Origin: Cupriavidus consociatus
Lineage (GTDB): Bacteria > Pseudomonadota > Gammaproteobacteria > Burkholderiales > Burkholderiaceae
Assembly (NCBI RefSeq): GCF_017814975.1
Contig: NZ_JAGIQA010000002.1
Location: 186,001 to 250,000 of the forward strand
Length of the DNA stretch: 64,000 nucleotides
Reading direction: 5' to 3'
Part shown: positions 41,182 to 49,697 of the stretch, one piece after another
Position numbering within the stretch: the first letter of the stretch is position 1
Layout of the letters: each line of letters opens with the position of its first letter
Position numbers and translations under genes: made by a program
The notes under the pieces: model-generated
Databases searched by the model: none
What the model saw: only the letters and a program-made list of their open reading frames with translations
Told to the model about the DNA's origin: nothing

Positions 41182-42093
41182 ATGGCCGTTCCCTTCGACA
41201 TCACCGATTTCCGCCTCTTCGTCAATGTGGCGGAAACACGCAGCCTGACCCGTGGCGCGGAGCGTTCCTTCCTCTCCTTGCCGGCGGTCAGCAACCGCAT
41301 CAAAAACCTTGAAGACACGCTCGGGGTACGATTGCTGGAGCGCTCGCCCCAGGGCGTGACGCTGACGGCAGCCGGCGAGGTTTATCTCCAGCATGCCCGC
41401 GTGGTGCTTGCCGAGCTGGAACGGCTTACGGGCAACCTCCAGCCGTTCACCACAGGCCTTTCCGGGCAGCTCAAACTGGTGGCCAATACCACGGCAATCA
41501 CGGAGTACCTGCCCCCGGTGATCGGTGACTACCTTGCCAGCCATCCGGATGTACGCATCGATGTCCGCGAGCGCCTGAGCGATGACATTGTCCGCCTGGT
41601 GCGTGAAGGCGGCACCGACCTCGGCATCATCTCCGGCAATGTGCCCACCGCCGGCTTGCAGGCTGTTCCCTTTGTCAAGAGCGCGCTGATCCTGGTTGCA
41701 CCGCTGGGCCACCCGCTGCTGACGCAGCGCGAGGTCTGGTTCGAGCAGTCGCTGCAATATGCCTTCGTCGCGCTGCTCGATGGCAGCGCCTTCCAGATGT
41801 TCATGACACGCGCCGCAGGGGCGCTGCACAAACCCATGACCATCCGCGTGCATGTGGCCAGCTACGATGCCATCTGCCGCATGGTCGCAGCCGGCGCCGG
41901 CATCGCCATCATGCCCAAGGCCGCGTTCGCGCGCCTCAAGGGCGAGCAACCGATCGGCGCCTGCGACCTGCGCGATGACTGGGCCGTGCGAACCTTCCAG
42001 GTTTGTGCGCGCGACCTCGACGGCCTGTCCAGCTTCGCCCGTGAATTTGCCAACCGGCTGATCGGCCGCTATGCACCGGGGATCAACGGCTAG
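41182..42093 (+). CDS. LysR-family transcriptional regulator
   Basis: 303-aa LysR protein. The HTH covers residues about 8-65 (DFRLFVNVAETRSLTRGAERSFLSLPAVSNRIKNLEDTLGVRLLERSPQGVTLT), followed by the effector-binding domain (GQLKLVANTTAITEYLPPVIGDYLASHPDVRIDVRE). ATG 41182 gives the normal domain start; an earlier GTG/ATG adds eleven residues. It precedes the CoA-transferase genes by 116 bp, where a CCTTA-N9-TAAGG motif (42114-42132) has LysR-box character, so it probably controls that operon. Confidence 0.85.
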   Translation: MAVPFDITDFRLFVNVAETRSLTRGAERSFLSLPAVSNRIKNLEDTLGVRLLERSPQGVTLTAAGEVYLQHARVVLAELERLTGNLQPFTTGLSGQLKLVANTTAITEYLPPVIGDYLASHPDVRIDVRERLSDDIVRLVREGGTDLGIISGNVPTAGLQAVPFVKSALILVAPLGHPLLTQREVWFEQSLQYAFVALLDGSAFQMFMTRAAGALHKPMTIRVHVASYDAICRMVAAGAGIAIMPKAAFARLKGEQPIGACDLRDDWAVRTFQVCARDLDGLSSFAREFANRLIGRYAPGING

Positions 42094-42113
42094 TTCGCGG
42101 GCTGCCTTCGGGA

Positions 42114-42132
42114 CCTTAAGCCAGCGCTAAGG
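42114..42132. promoter_or_regulatory. CCTTA-N9-TAAGG, candidate LysR binding site
   Basis: Five-base inverted repeat spaced like a T-N11-A LysR box (CTTA-N9-TAAG). It lies 78 bp upstream of the CoA-transferase subunit A gene, directly behind the LysR gene. Confidence 0.4.
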
Positions 42133-42209
42133 GTGCTTGCAGAACCCGAAATTGTGAGGCCGCCCGCTGCATGGCAACCTAGTCTCGCCAGACAACAACG
42201 AAGCGAGAC

Positions 42210-42908
42210 ATGATCGATAAGCTCTACAGAACGACGCGCGAAGCGGTGGACAACATCCCCGACGGCGCCACCATCGCGATCGGCGGATTCGGTGGCGCCG
42301 GCATGCCCGATGCACTGATTGACGCCCTGATCGAACAGGGCGCCACCGATCTCACGGTAGTCAGCAATAACGCCGGCAACGGCGACACCGGACTGGCTGC
42401 GCTGCTCAAGGCGCGTCGCGTGCGCAAGCTGGTGTGCTCGTTCCCGCGCCAGCGCGATGCCCACGTCTTTGAAGCCCTGTACCGCGCCGGCCAGATCGAG
42501 CTGGAAGTGGTGCCGCAGGGCACGCTGGCGGAGCGCCTGCGCGCCGCCGGCAGCGGCATCGGCGCGTTCTACACGCCGACCGGCTTTGGCACGCTGCTGG
42601 CCCAGGGCAAGGAGACGCGCCAGATCGACGGGCGCGGCTACGTGCTTGAGCATCCGATCCATGCGGACGTTGCGTTGATCAATGCGGAGGCGGCCGACCG
42701 CTGGGGCAACCTCGTCTACAACAAGACCGCGCGCAATTTCGCTCCCGTCATGGCGATGGCGGCAAGCCAGACGATCGCCGCGGTGGCGCGGATCTGCGAG
42801 CTGGGCGAGCTGGACCCGGAAGCCATCGTGACGCCCGGCATCTTCGTCAGCCGCGTGGTGCTGCGCGACAGCGCGCACGCACAAGCTGCGCCCATGCAAG
42901 CGGATTGA
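42210..42908 (+). CDS. pcaI: 3-oxoadipate (or methyl-3-oxoadipate) CoA-transferase subunit A
   Basis: 232-aa alpha subunit of a family I CoA-transferase. The signature GGFGGAGMPDALIDALIEQG follows the start, and then PRQRDAHVFEALYRAGQIELEVVPQGTLAERLRAAGSGIGAFYTPTG. With subunit B it activates 3-oxoadipate with succinyl-CoA. The neighbouring muconolactone isomerase-like and EthD-like genes suggest a modified 3-oxoadipate pathway, in which the substrate could be 4-methyl-3-oxoadipate (the mml pathway known from Cupriavidus and Pseudomonas reinekei). Confidence 0.9.
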   Translation: MIDKLYRTTREAVDNIPDGATIAIGGFGGAGMPDALIDALIEQGATDLTVVSNNAGNGDTGLAALLKARRVRKLVCSFPRQRDAHVFEALYRAGQIELEVVPQGTLAERLRAAGSGIGAFYTPTGFGTLLAQGKETRQIDGRGYVLEHPIHADVALINAEAADRWGNLVYNKTARNFAPVMAMAASQTIAAVARICELGELDPEAIVTPGIFVSRVVLRDSAHAQAAPMQAD

Positions 42909-42913
42909 GAACC

Positions 42914-43576
42914 ATGGACCAAGTAGCCAAGAACCTTCTGGCCGCGCGCGTGGCGCGCGACATCCCCAACGGATCGTATGTGAACCTGGGCATCGGCCTG
43001 CCGACCCTGGTGGCCAACCACCTGCCCCGCCACCGCGAAGTCATCCTGCACAGCGAGAACGGCGTGCTCGGGCAATGGTCGGCTGCGGAGCCCGGGCAGG
43101 AAGACTGGGACCTGATCAATGCGGGCAAGGAAGCCATCCGGCTGGAGCGAGGCGCGGCCTTTTTCCATCATGCCGACGCCTTCGGCATGATGCGCGGCGG
43201 CCATCTGGATATCTGCGTGCTTGGGGCATTCCAGGTATCGCAACGCGGCGACCTGGCCAACTGGCACACCGGGGCAGCCGACGCCATTCCGGCGGTCGGC
43301 GGCGCCATGGACCTGGCCATCGGCGCCAGGCGCGTGTTCGTGATGATGGACCACATGACCAGGGACGGTGCCAGCAAGCTGCGCCGCCAATGCAGCTATC
43401 CGCTGACGGGGCTTGCCTGCGTGAGCCGCGTCTACACCGAACTCGGCACCTTTGCCATCGGTGCGCAAGGGGTGTCGGTCATCGAGATCATCGGCGACAT
43501 GTCGCCGCAGGCGCTCCAGTCAGTCACAGACGTGGATCTCGACTTCTCCACGCTGGCCATGGCCGAGCCTGCCTGA
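42914..43576 (+). CDS. pcaJ: 3-oxoadipate (or methyl-3-oxoadipate) CoA-transferase subunit B
   Basis: 220-aa beta subunit. The catalytic glutamate lies in HSENGVLG (Glu48). GIGLPTLVANHLP near the start and GAMDLAIGARRVFVMMDH in the middle are typical. ATG 42914 lies six bases after the subunit A stop; an in-frame TTG at 42905 overlaps that stop and is less likely. A 3-oxoacid (acetoacetate) CoA-transferase is the alternative, but context favours the oxoadipate type. Confidence 0.9.
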   Translation: MDQVAKNLLAARVARDIPNGSYVNLGIGLPTLVANHLPRHREVILHSENGVLGQWSAAEPGQEDWDLINAGKEAIRLERGAAFFHHADAFGMMRGGHLDICVLGAFQVSQRGDLANWHTGAADAIPAVGGAMDLAIGARRVFVMMDHMTRDGASKLRRQCSYPLTGLACVSRVYTELGTFAIGAQGVSVIEIIGDMSPQALQSVTDVDLDFSTLAMAEPA

Positions 43577-43665
43577 TTCCCGCCGGGAACGCCAGCGCCC
43601 CCGGGCATCGATGCATGCTGGGGCGCCGGACAAACAAAGAACGAAACGCAATACAGGAGACAACC

Positions 43666-44952
43666 ATGTTAGCTTGGTACAAGACCGGGACTGCCCAGCA
43701 GAAGAAGACGTTCTGGGCATGCTATTCGGGCTGGGCGCTGGATTCCTTCGACATGCAGATGTTCAGCTTCCTGCTGCCCGCCCTGACGCTGGCATGGGGG
43801 CTGACCAAGGCTGAAGTCGGCGTGCTTGGGACCGTTGCGCTGATCGTTACCGCCATCGGCGGCTGGGGTGCCGGCATACTCAGCGACCGCTATGGCCGCG
43901 CGCGCATCCTGGTGGTGGCGATCGTCTGGTTCACACTGTTCGGCGTACTCGCCGGCTTCGCCCAGACATACCAGCAACTCGTCGTCGCCCGCATGCTTCA
44001 GGGCCTGGGCTTTGGCGGCGAATGGGCGGTCGGCGCGGCGCTGATGGCAGAAGTGATCGACCCCAGGCATCGGGGCAAGGCCATGGGCTATGTGCAATCG
44101 GGCTTCGCGCTGGGCTGGGCGCTGGCGGTCGTCGTGGCGACGCTGTTGCTGGCCTGGCTTCCGCAGGAGCTGGCATGGCGCGTGGCGTTCTGGAGCGGCA
44201 TCATCCCCGCGTCGATCGTGCTGTTCATCCGGCGCCATATCAAGGATGCACCGATGTTCGAGCGCGCCCGGCAAAGCCGCGCGCCGCGCGCTTCGCTGGC
44301 CTCGGTGTTCAGCCGCAAATACGCGCGTTCACTGATCCTGTCGAGCGTGCTGGTGATCGGCCTGCAGGCCGGCTGCTATGCCATCCTGGTCTGGTTGCCG
44401 TCCCTGCTCAGCCAGCGGGGAGTCGCGCCGACATCGATGATCGTCACGGTCTTCATCATGGCCTTCGGCTCGTTCTGCGGCTTCGCGTTCGCAGCCGATC
44501 TGTGCGATCGCATCGGGCGGCGGCCGACGCTGATCCTGCTGTCGGTCTGCGCGTGGATCGTCACCGTCAGCTACATGCTGCTGCCGCTGAACACCACGCT
44601 TGCCGCCGTCCTCGGCTTCCTGGTCGGGTTCTCGGCAATCGGCATGTTCGCCGCCCTTGGGCCTTTCCTCAGCGAGCTGTTTCCGACCAATGTGCGCACA
44701 ACCTGCATGGGCTTCGCCTATAACGTGGGCAAGTCGGTGGGCGCGGGTTCCGTCGTCGGCGTCGGCGTACTCTCCACTCACATTGGCCTGGCCAATGCCA
44801 TGGGGACATTTTGCCTGGTGGCCTATGCCTTCGCGGTATTCGGCATGCTGCTGTTGCCCGAGACCCGCGGCATCGCCATCGAGTCCATCGGCGAAGACGG
44901 CGATCGCCTCGCGCCGGCGCCCCTGGCCGAACCGGCGCGGGCGCATGCCTGA
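43666..44952 (+). CDS. MFS transporter (aromatic acid/lactone type)
   Basis: 428-aa 12-helix carrier. It shows the AAHS/SHS family features CYSGWALDSFDMQMFSFLLPAL, GILSDRYGRARILV and RMLQGLGFGGEWAVGAALMAEVI. A CAGGAG ribosome binding site precedes ATG 43666. It stands between the CoA-transferase and isomerase genes in one direction, matching the MmlH/MmlK-type transporter of methylmuconolactone clusters. The substrate is inferred from context. Confidence 0.87.
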   Translation: MLAWYKTGTAQQKKTFWACYSGWALDSFDMQMFSFLLPALTLAWGLTKAEVGVLGTVALIVTAIGGWGAGILSDRYGRARILVVAIVWFTLFGVLAGFAQTYQQLVVARMLQGLGFGGEWAVGAALMAEVIDPRHRGKAMGYVQSGFALGWALAVVVATLLLAWLPQELAWRVAFWSGIIPASIVLFIRRHIKDAPMFERARQSRAPRASLASVFSRKYARSLILSSVLVIGLQAGCYAILVWLPSLLSQRGVAPTSMIVTVFIMAFGSFCGFAFAADLCDRIGRRPTLILLSVCAWIVTVSYMLLPLNTTLAAVLGFLVGFSAIGMFAALGPFLSELFPTNVRTTCMGFAYNVGKSVGAGSVVGVGVLSTHIGLANAMGTFCLVAYAFAVFGMLLLPETRGIAIESIGEDGDRLAPAPLAEPARAHA

Positions 44953-45024
44953 TAACGCGGCGCGAGGGCCAGCAAGGCGCGCAACGGCCACGCGTGAACC
45001 AATACCGAACCAAGAGGAGCCAAT

Positions 45025-45366
45025 ATGATTCGACTGCTGTACCTGCTGGTCAAGCCGGAAGGCATGTCCGACGAAACCTTCCGCGCGGAATGCCTGCGCC
45101 ACGACGAGATGTCGCACGATGTGCCCGGCCTGCACAAGTACGAGGTCCGCCTCGTCGCCGGACAGCCCACCGATACCCATGTGCCCTACTTCGACACCGG
45201 GCACGTCGATGCCATCGGCGAATGCTGGTTCGAGAGCGAAGCCGCCTACGCCACTTACCTGGCGTCTGATGTCCGCAAGGCCTGGTTCGAGCACGGCAAG
45301 ACCTTTATCGGCCGCCTCAAGCCATTCCGCACGGCGCCCGTCACCGGCGACGCCAGCGCGAGCTGA
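45025..45366 (+). CDS. EthD-like small protein, methylmuconolactone methylisomerase-like
   Basis: 113-aa dimeric alpha-beta barrel protein of the EthD type ([42 protein letters not shown]). 4-Methylmuconolactone methylisomerase (MmlI), which moves the methyl-bearing lactone ring from C4 to C3, has this fold and size and lies next to a CatC-like isomerase gene in mml clusters. The same order is seen here. The active-site His/Cys residues of MmlI cannot be verified by eye. Ribosome binding site AGAGGAG upstream. Confidence 0.7.
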   Translation: MIRLLYLLVKPEGMSDETFRAECLRHDEMSHDVPGLHKYEVRLVAGQPTDTHVPYFDTGHVDAIGECWFESEAAYATYLASDVRKAWFEHGKTFIGRLKPFRTAPVTGDASAS

Positions 45367-45407
45367 CCGTCCAGACACACTGCATCCCGACAAGCGAGGA
45401 GACCCCC

Positions 45408-45683
45408 ATGCTTTATTGCGTACAGATGGAAGTGAAGATCCCGGAATCGCTTCCGGCAGACCGCGCCGAAGCGATCAAGGCCGCCGAAAAGGCGCGCGCC
45501 ATCGAAATCCAGAAGTCCGGCAAATGGCCCCACCTGTGGCGCGTGGCCGGCCGCTATGCCAATATCAGCATCTTCGACGTGGAAAGCAACGATGAGCTGC
45601 ACGACTTGCTGTCTTCGCTTCCGTTGTTTCCCTATATGACCATCGCGGTCACGCCGCTGGCGCGCCATCCATCGGCGATCTAG
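45408..45683 (+). CDS. Muconolactone delta-isomerase family protein (CatC-like)
   Basis: 91-aa protein of the muconolactone isomerase family (MLYCVQMEVKIPES start, then KSGKWPHLWRVAGRYANISIFDVESNDELHDLLSSLPLFPYM, matching CatC). CatC moves the double bond of (methyl)muconolactone to give an enol-lactone, which a hydrolase opens to 3-oxoadipate. It is last in the plus-strand operon, 41 bp behind the EthD-like gene. No catA/catB gene is present, so the cluster handles the lower pathway only. Confidence 0.9.
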   Translation: MLYCVQMEVKIPESLPADRAEAIKAAEKARAIEIQKSGKWPHLWRVAGRYANISIFDVESNDELHDLLSSLPLFPYMTIAVTPLARHPSAI

Positions 45684-45716
45684 CGACGGCCTGGCAGCGG
45701 TTTCAACGACGGGCGG

Positions 45717-47447
45717 CTACCGCCGCCTCGTCGCCACCAACCCCGCCACCTCATCCAGCATCGCCATATCCACCGGCTGCGCCAGGTCCAGCGCCAGCGT
45801 GTGCCGGTAATACGGGCTGAGGTCCAGCCCGACCCCCAGCCCCAGCACTTCCACGTCGCGCAACGTCTCGTGCCGCGCCACGACGGCCTTGAGGTGGTTG
45901 TCGAGATAGCTGGCATCGTTGGCCAGCCCGGTGGCGGTATCCATCGGGCTGCCATCGGACACCACCAGCAGGATGCGGCGAGTCTTGCCGGTAGCGTGCA
46001 GCCGCGCGCAGGCCCACTCCACCGCCTCGCCATCCACGCCTTCGCGGAACAGGTCGGCCTTGAGCAAGGCGGTCATGTCGGTGCGCGCACGGCGCCAGCT
46101 GCGCGCGGCATCCTTGAACACCATGTGACAGGTTTCGTTGAGCCGGCCAGGGTGAGCCGGCCGGCCGCGCGCGAGCCAGTCGGAGCGGGCGCGGCCGCCG
46201 TTCCAGGCGTTCGTGGTGAAACCCAGCACCTCGGTGGCCACGCCGGCCTGGTCGAGGGCACGCGCGAGCAGGTCGAGCAGCAATGTCAGCGGCTCCGCCC
46301 GCGCCTTCATCGATCCCGAGCAGTCCACCAGGAAACCCACCACGCAATCGGCATGCGCCTTGTACGCTTCGCGGCGGAACAGGCGCCGCTCGGCGGGCGA
46401 GCTGACCAGTTGCGCCAGCCGGCGGCCGTCGATGCGGCCGCTTTCCTCGCCGAAGGACCAGCCATCGACACGCGGCTGCGCCAGCGCGGCGCGCAGCTTG
46501 CGGGCCAGCCGCGCCACGTTGACGCCGGCGCGGGCAATGCGCGCGTCCAGCCGCGTGCGGTACTCGTCGAGCAAGGCACGGCGCACCAGCGTGGCGGCGC
46601 GCACTTCGCGGTCGTAGCGGGTGGTGAAGATGCGGTAGCCATCGGCGGCGTCGGCCAGCACGCGGCTGTGGCCGCTGTCGGCGAGCGCGAAGGCTTCGGC
46701 GGGTGGCTCGTCGAAATCGAGCCATAGCGCAAAGCCGGCGCGTGCTGAGGAAACGGCATTGTCGTCATCCTCGCCGGCATGCGGCGCTTCGCTGCGGACC
46801 ATGTCCGCGACGGTACGTGCCAGCGCCAGCGCATGCACGGCAAACCCGGACTGGTCGTGGCGATGCGCGCGCAGCCCGGCCAGCGCCGTGCCCAGCACGG
46901 GGATGATGGCGGCGCGCGTGCCCTCGATCAAGTCTTCGGTCTCTTCCAGCACCGGCTCACCGCTCAGGCGCGACCACGCCACCTGCGCCACGGTGTAGAG
47001 CAGGATGCCGAGATGGCCCTCGGTCAGCCCCGAGCGATGGAACGCGCGCGACCATGCCATGAAGCGGTGCCGCAGGTTCGCTGCCACGCCGGCCATGCCG
47101 CGCGGCAGGCGGGTTTCGCAGCGCAGTTGCTCGAGCAGCTCGAAGACCAGGCGCTCGACCGGATCGGCGGGACAGAGGCTGCGGTGCAGCGTGGCATCGG
47201 AATGCGCCTGCCGCAGCGCCGCGCCGTCGGCGGCGCCGCGCAGGCAGGCCGCCGTGTCGGTATCCGGATCGGTACGCAGGTGCGGCGCGTGCTGCGGCAC
47301 CGGCCGCATCGCGCGCCATAGCTTTCCATCGCGGAAATGCAGCGCGGCGTCGCCGGTCAGCGCGCGCACGGCGGCTCCGGAGAGCTCGTCCTGCCGCTGG
47401 CGCCGGCGCAGCTGCGCGGCCGGCGCCGTGGCCGACGCCGCGGTCAT
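45717..47447 (-). CDS. CobT-like VWA-domain protein
   Basis: 576-aa protein. The C-terminal 200 residues are a von Willebrand A domain with MIDAS motif DCSGSMKAR, plus LLVVSDGSPMD. The upstream part resembles CobT, the large AAA+-associated subunit of aerobic cobaltochelatase, but lacks the long acidic stretch typical of CobT. ATG 47447 overlaps the stop of the AAA+ partner gene (ATGA). No cobN or cobalamin gene is nearby. The pair may be a MoxR/VWA-style metal-insertion or remodelling chaperone for an enzyme of a neighbouring cluster (inference). Confidence 0.8.
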   Translation of the reverse strand: MTAASATAPAAQLRRRQRQDELSGAAVRALTGDAALHFRDGKLWRAMRPVPQHAPHLRTDPDTDTAACLRGAADGAALRQAHSDATLHRSLCPADPVERLVFELLEQLRCETRLPRGMAGVAANLRHRFMAWSRAFHRSGLTEGHLGILLYTVAQVAWSRLSGEPVLEETEDLIEGTRAAIIPVLGTALAGLRAHRHDQSGFAVHALALARTVADMVRSEAPHAGEDDDNAVSSARAGFALWLDFDEPPAEAFALADSGHSRVLADAADGYRIFTTRYDREVRAATLVRRALLDEYRTRLDARIARAGVNVARLARKLRAALAQPRVDGWSFGEESGRIDGRRLAQLVSSPAERRLFRREAYKAHADCVVGFLVDCSGSMKARAEPLTLLLDLLARALDQAGVATEVLGFTTNAWNGGRARSDWLARGRPAHPGRLNETCHMVFKDAARSWRRARTDMTALLKADLFREGVDGEAVEWACARLHATGKTRRILLVVSDGSPMDTATGLANDASYLDNHLKAVVARHETLRDVEVLGLGVGLDLSPYYRHTLALDLAQPVDMAMLDEVAGLVATRRR

Positions 47448-48457
47448 CGCGCGGACTCCGACGCGGCCGCAACCGCGGCGGTGTCGCCGGGCAGCTGCCC
47501 GAAGCAGCGCTGGTAATACTCCGCCACCACCGGCCGCTCGGCCTCGTCGCACTTGTTCAGGAAGGTCAGCCGGAACGCCAGCCCCGGATCGCGGAAGATC
47601 TGGCAGTTCTCGGCCCAGCTGATCACGGTGCGCGGCGACATCAGCGCCGACAGGTCGCCCGCCGCAAACCCGCGCCGCGTCAGCCCCGCCATGGCCACCA
47701 TGGCGTCGACCAGCGTGCGGCCGGCGTCGTTGTCCAGCTCGGGCACGCGCGCCAGCACGATGCCCGCCTCTTCCTCATGCGGCAGGTAGTCCAGCGTGGC
47801 GACCACGTTCCAGCGGTCGATCTGCGCATGATTGAGCAACTGGGTACCGTGATAGAGCCCGTTGACGTTGCCGAGCCCCACGGTATTCGAGGTGGCAAAC
47901 AGGCGGAACGACGGATGCGGCCGGATCACCCGGTTCTGGTCGAGCAGCGTGAACTTGCCGTCGCGCTCCAGGATGCGCTGGATCACGAACATCACGTCGG
48001 GCCGGCCCGCGTCGTATTCATCGAAGATCAGCGCCACCGGCCGCTGCAGCGCCCACGGCACGATGCCTTCCTGGAATTCGGTCACCTGGCGCCCGTCGCG
48101 CACGACGATGGCGTCCTTGCCGACCAGGTCAAGCCGGCTGATATGCCCGTCCAGGTTGACGCGCACGCACGGCCAGTTGAGCCGCGCCGCCACCTGCTCG
48201 ATATGGGTGGATTTGCCGCTGCCATGCAGCCCCTGCACCATCACGCGCCGGTCGCGCATGAAGCCGGACAGGATCGCCAGCGTCACCTCCGGCTGGAAGC
48301 GGTAGGCCGGGTCGACCTCCGGTACGTGGTCGTCGCGCTCGCTGAAGGCTGGCACCATCAGGCCGGAATCGATGCCGAACATCTCGCGGACCGGAATCAT
48401 CCGGTCCGGCTTGCCATACTGCTCTTGCGTCACCTCATGCTCCTCGTTGGTCGCCAT
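47444..48457 (-). CDS. CobS-like AAA+ ATPase (MoxR group)
   Basis: 337-aa AAA+ ATPase close in plan to CobS. It has Walker A GLHGSGKST (Lys82), Walker B LIFDEYD, sensor region RLFATSNTVGLGNVNGLYHGTQLLNHAQIDRW and the N-terminal P-V-R-E-M-F-G-I start. ATG 48457 is taken because the GTG four codons earlier overlaps the best ribosome-binding sequence (AAGG). It is translationally coupled to the VWA protein. CobS and CobT hexamers power the cobaltochelatase CobN; here the chelatase subunit is absent. Confidence 0.85.
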   Translation of the reverse strand: MATNEEHEVTQEQYGKPDRMIPVREMFGIDSGLMVPAFSERDDHVPEVDPAYRFQPEVTLAILSGFMRDRRVMVQGLHGSGKSTHIEQVAARLNWPCVRVNLDGHISRLDLVGKDAIVVRDGRQVTEFQEGIVPWALQRPVALIFDEYDAGRPDVMFVIQRILERDGKFTLLDQNRVIRPHPSFRLFATSNTVGLGNVNGLYHGTQLLNHAQIDRWNVVATLDYLPHEEEAGIVLARVPELDNDAGRTLVDAMVAMAGLTRRGFAAGDLSALMSPRTVISWAENCQIFRDPGLAFRLTFLNKCDEAERPVVAEYYQRCFGQLPGDTAAVAAASESAR

Positions 48458-48514
48458 GCCTTTTTTCACCTTGGCACCGCGACCAGCGGAGCTACCCGCG
48501 TGACGCCGTGCGCG

Positions 48515-49363
48515 CTATTCGTCCTCTTCGGCGCTTTCCGCGCCTTCCGCGCCGCCTTGCCAGCTGCTGGCGCTTTCGGCCTCGATCGCCGCCAGCGCGC
48601 TCGCCGCGCGCTGCAGCGCGGGCAGCAGCTGCACCACCTTGTCGCGCGCCACGCGCATGACCGGGGCCTGCAGCGCTAGTCCCAGGTTGGACTTGCCGCC
48701 ATCCGCGGCCGGCACCAGCACGCCGATGCAGACCAGCCCGGGCAGGAATTCCTCGTCATCCAGCGCGTAGCCGTCACGCTTCACGCGCTCCAGTTCCGCT
48801 TCCAGCTGCGCGTGATCGGTCAGCGTGTTCTGCGTGTACCGCTCCAGCTCCGCATGCGCCAGCAGCCGCTGCCGCTGCGCCGGCGCCAGCTGCGCCAGGA
48901 ACAGCTTGCCGGTGGCCGAGCAGTGCGCCGGCACGCGCGAGCCCGGATGCAGGTAGAAGCGCAGCGGCGCCGCGGTTTCCACGCGGTCCAGGTACAGCAC
49001 CTCGCCGCCCGAGAACGCGGTCAGGTTGCAGCTCTCGCCCACCTCTTCCACTAGCCGCCGCAGCACCATGTGGCGCGCGCCGTGCGAGGTGCTGTTGAGC
49101 AACAGGTTCTCCGCCAGCCGGCGCAGCCGCAGGCCGGTGCCGTATTGCCGTCCGTCGCCATTGCGCTGGATCAGTCCTGCCGCCTCGAGCTGCTGCAGCA
49201 TGCGGTGCAGCGTGGGCTTGGGCAGGCCGGTTTCTTCCACCAGCGCCTGCAGGTTGAAGGACTGGTCCTTCTCCGCGATGACTTCGAGCAGGCCGAACAA
49301 ACGCAGTGCCGGCGTGTCTCCGTCGGGCTTGGCGTCACTTTTGGCGAGGCGCATATCGTTCAT
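48515..49363 (-). CDS. IclR-family regulator next to the taurine cluster
   Basis: 282-aa IclR protein. The HTH covers residues about 20-80 (ALRLFGLLEVIAEKDQSFNLQALVEETGLPKPTLHRMLQQLEAAGLI), followed by the effector domain (GESCNLTAFSGGEVLYLDRVE, VPAHCSATGKLFLAQL, NLGLALQAPVMRVA). ATG 49363 is chosen because GGAG lies six bases upstream; two earlier ATGs (49373-49378) have no such site. The C-terminus is Ser/Glu-rich. It is divergent from the permease gene, whose promoter carries the GGAAC-N5-GTTCC palindrome of a size typical for IclR operators. I infer that it controls this promoter and that of xsc. Confidence 0.85.
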   Translation of the reverse strand: MNDMRLAKSDAKPDGDTPALRLFGLLEVIAEKDQSFNLQALVEETGLPKPTLHRMLQQLEAAGLIQRNGDGRQYGTGLRLRRLAENLLLNSTSHGARHMVLRRLVEEVGESCNLTAFSGGEVLYLDRVETAAPLRFYLHPGSRVPAHCSATGKLFLAQLAPAQRQRLLAHAELERYTQNTLTDHAQLEAELERVKRDGYALDDEEFLPGLVCIGVLVPAADGGKSNLGLALQAPVMRVARDKVVQLLPALQRAASALAAIEAESASSWQGGAEGAESAEEDE

Positions 49364-49697
49364 GCCTGGCTCCATCATAGGTAAGTTTCATTTTCAGAGT
49401 CAAATCATATCAATTATCGAAACTTCTGGTTGACCTTCCGCCTAGGAGGGCCTACATTCCGGTGAAACAATAATTTTTCGGAACAACTGGTTCCGGATTT
49501 TTAAGTAAACACCGGAGACTAGTCGACATGGACGGATAAGCATCCCGCACCCGGGATTGCAAGCACTGAACCGACCACGGCCCTGGCTGGCGTTTCCCGC
49601 GCCGCCACCTATACCGAAGAGAAGCCGTGGCGCCTGCCAAAAACGCTGGTCTGGCTGCAAGTAGCACCGGCAGCACGCGCAGCACAGGAGACACACC
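49364..49697 (+). promoter_or_regulatory. 334-bp taurine-permease promoter region, operator and long leader
   Basis: TTGACC (49430-49435), 17 bp, TACATT (49453-49458) form the promoter. CGGAAC-AACTG-GTTCCG (49479-49495) is the downstream operator, and AAACTTCT abuts the -35 box. The leader is about 230 nt long. It contains a ribosome binding site-like CCGGAGA before a three-codon reading frame (ATG GAC GGA TAA, 49528-49539). Promoter and operator match those of xsc in sequence and spacing. Confidence 0.75.
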
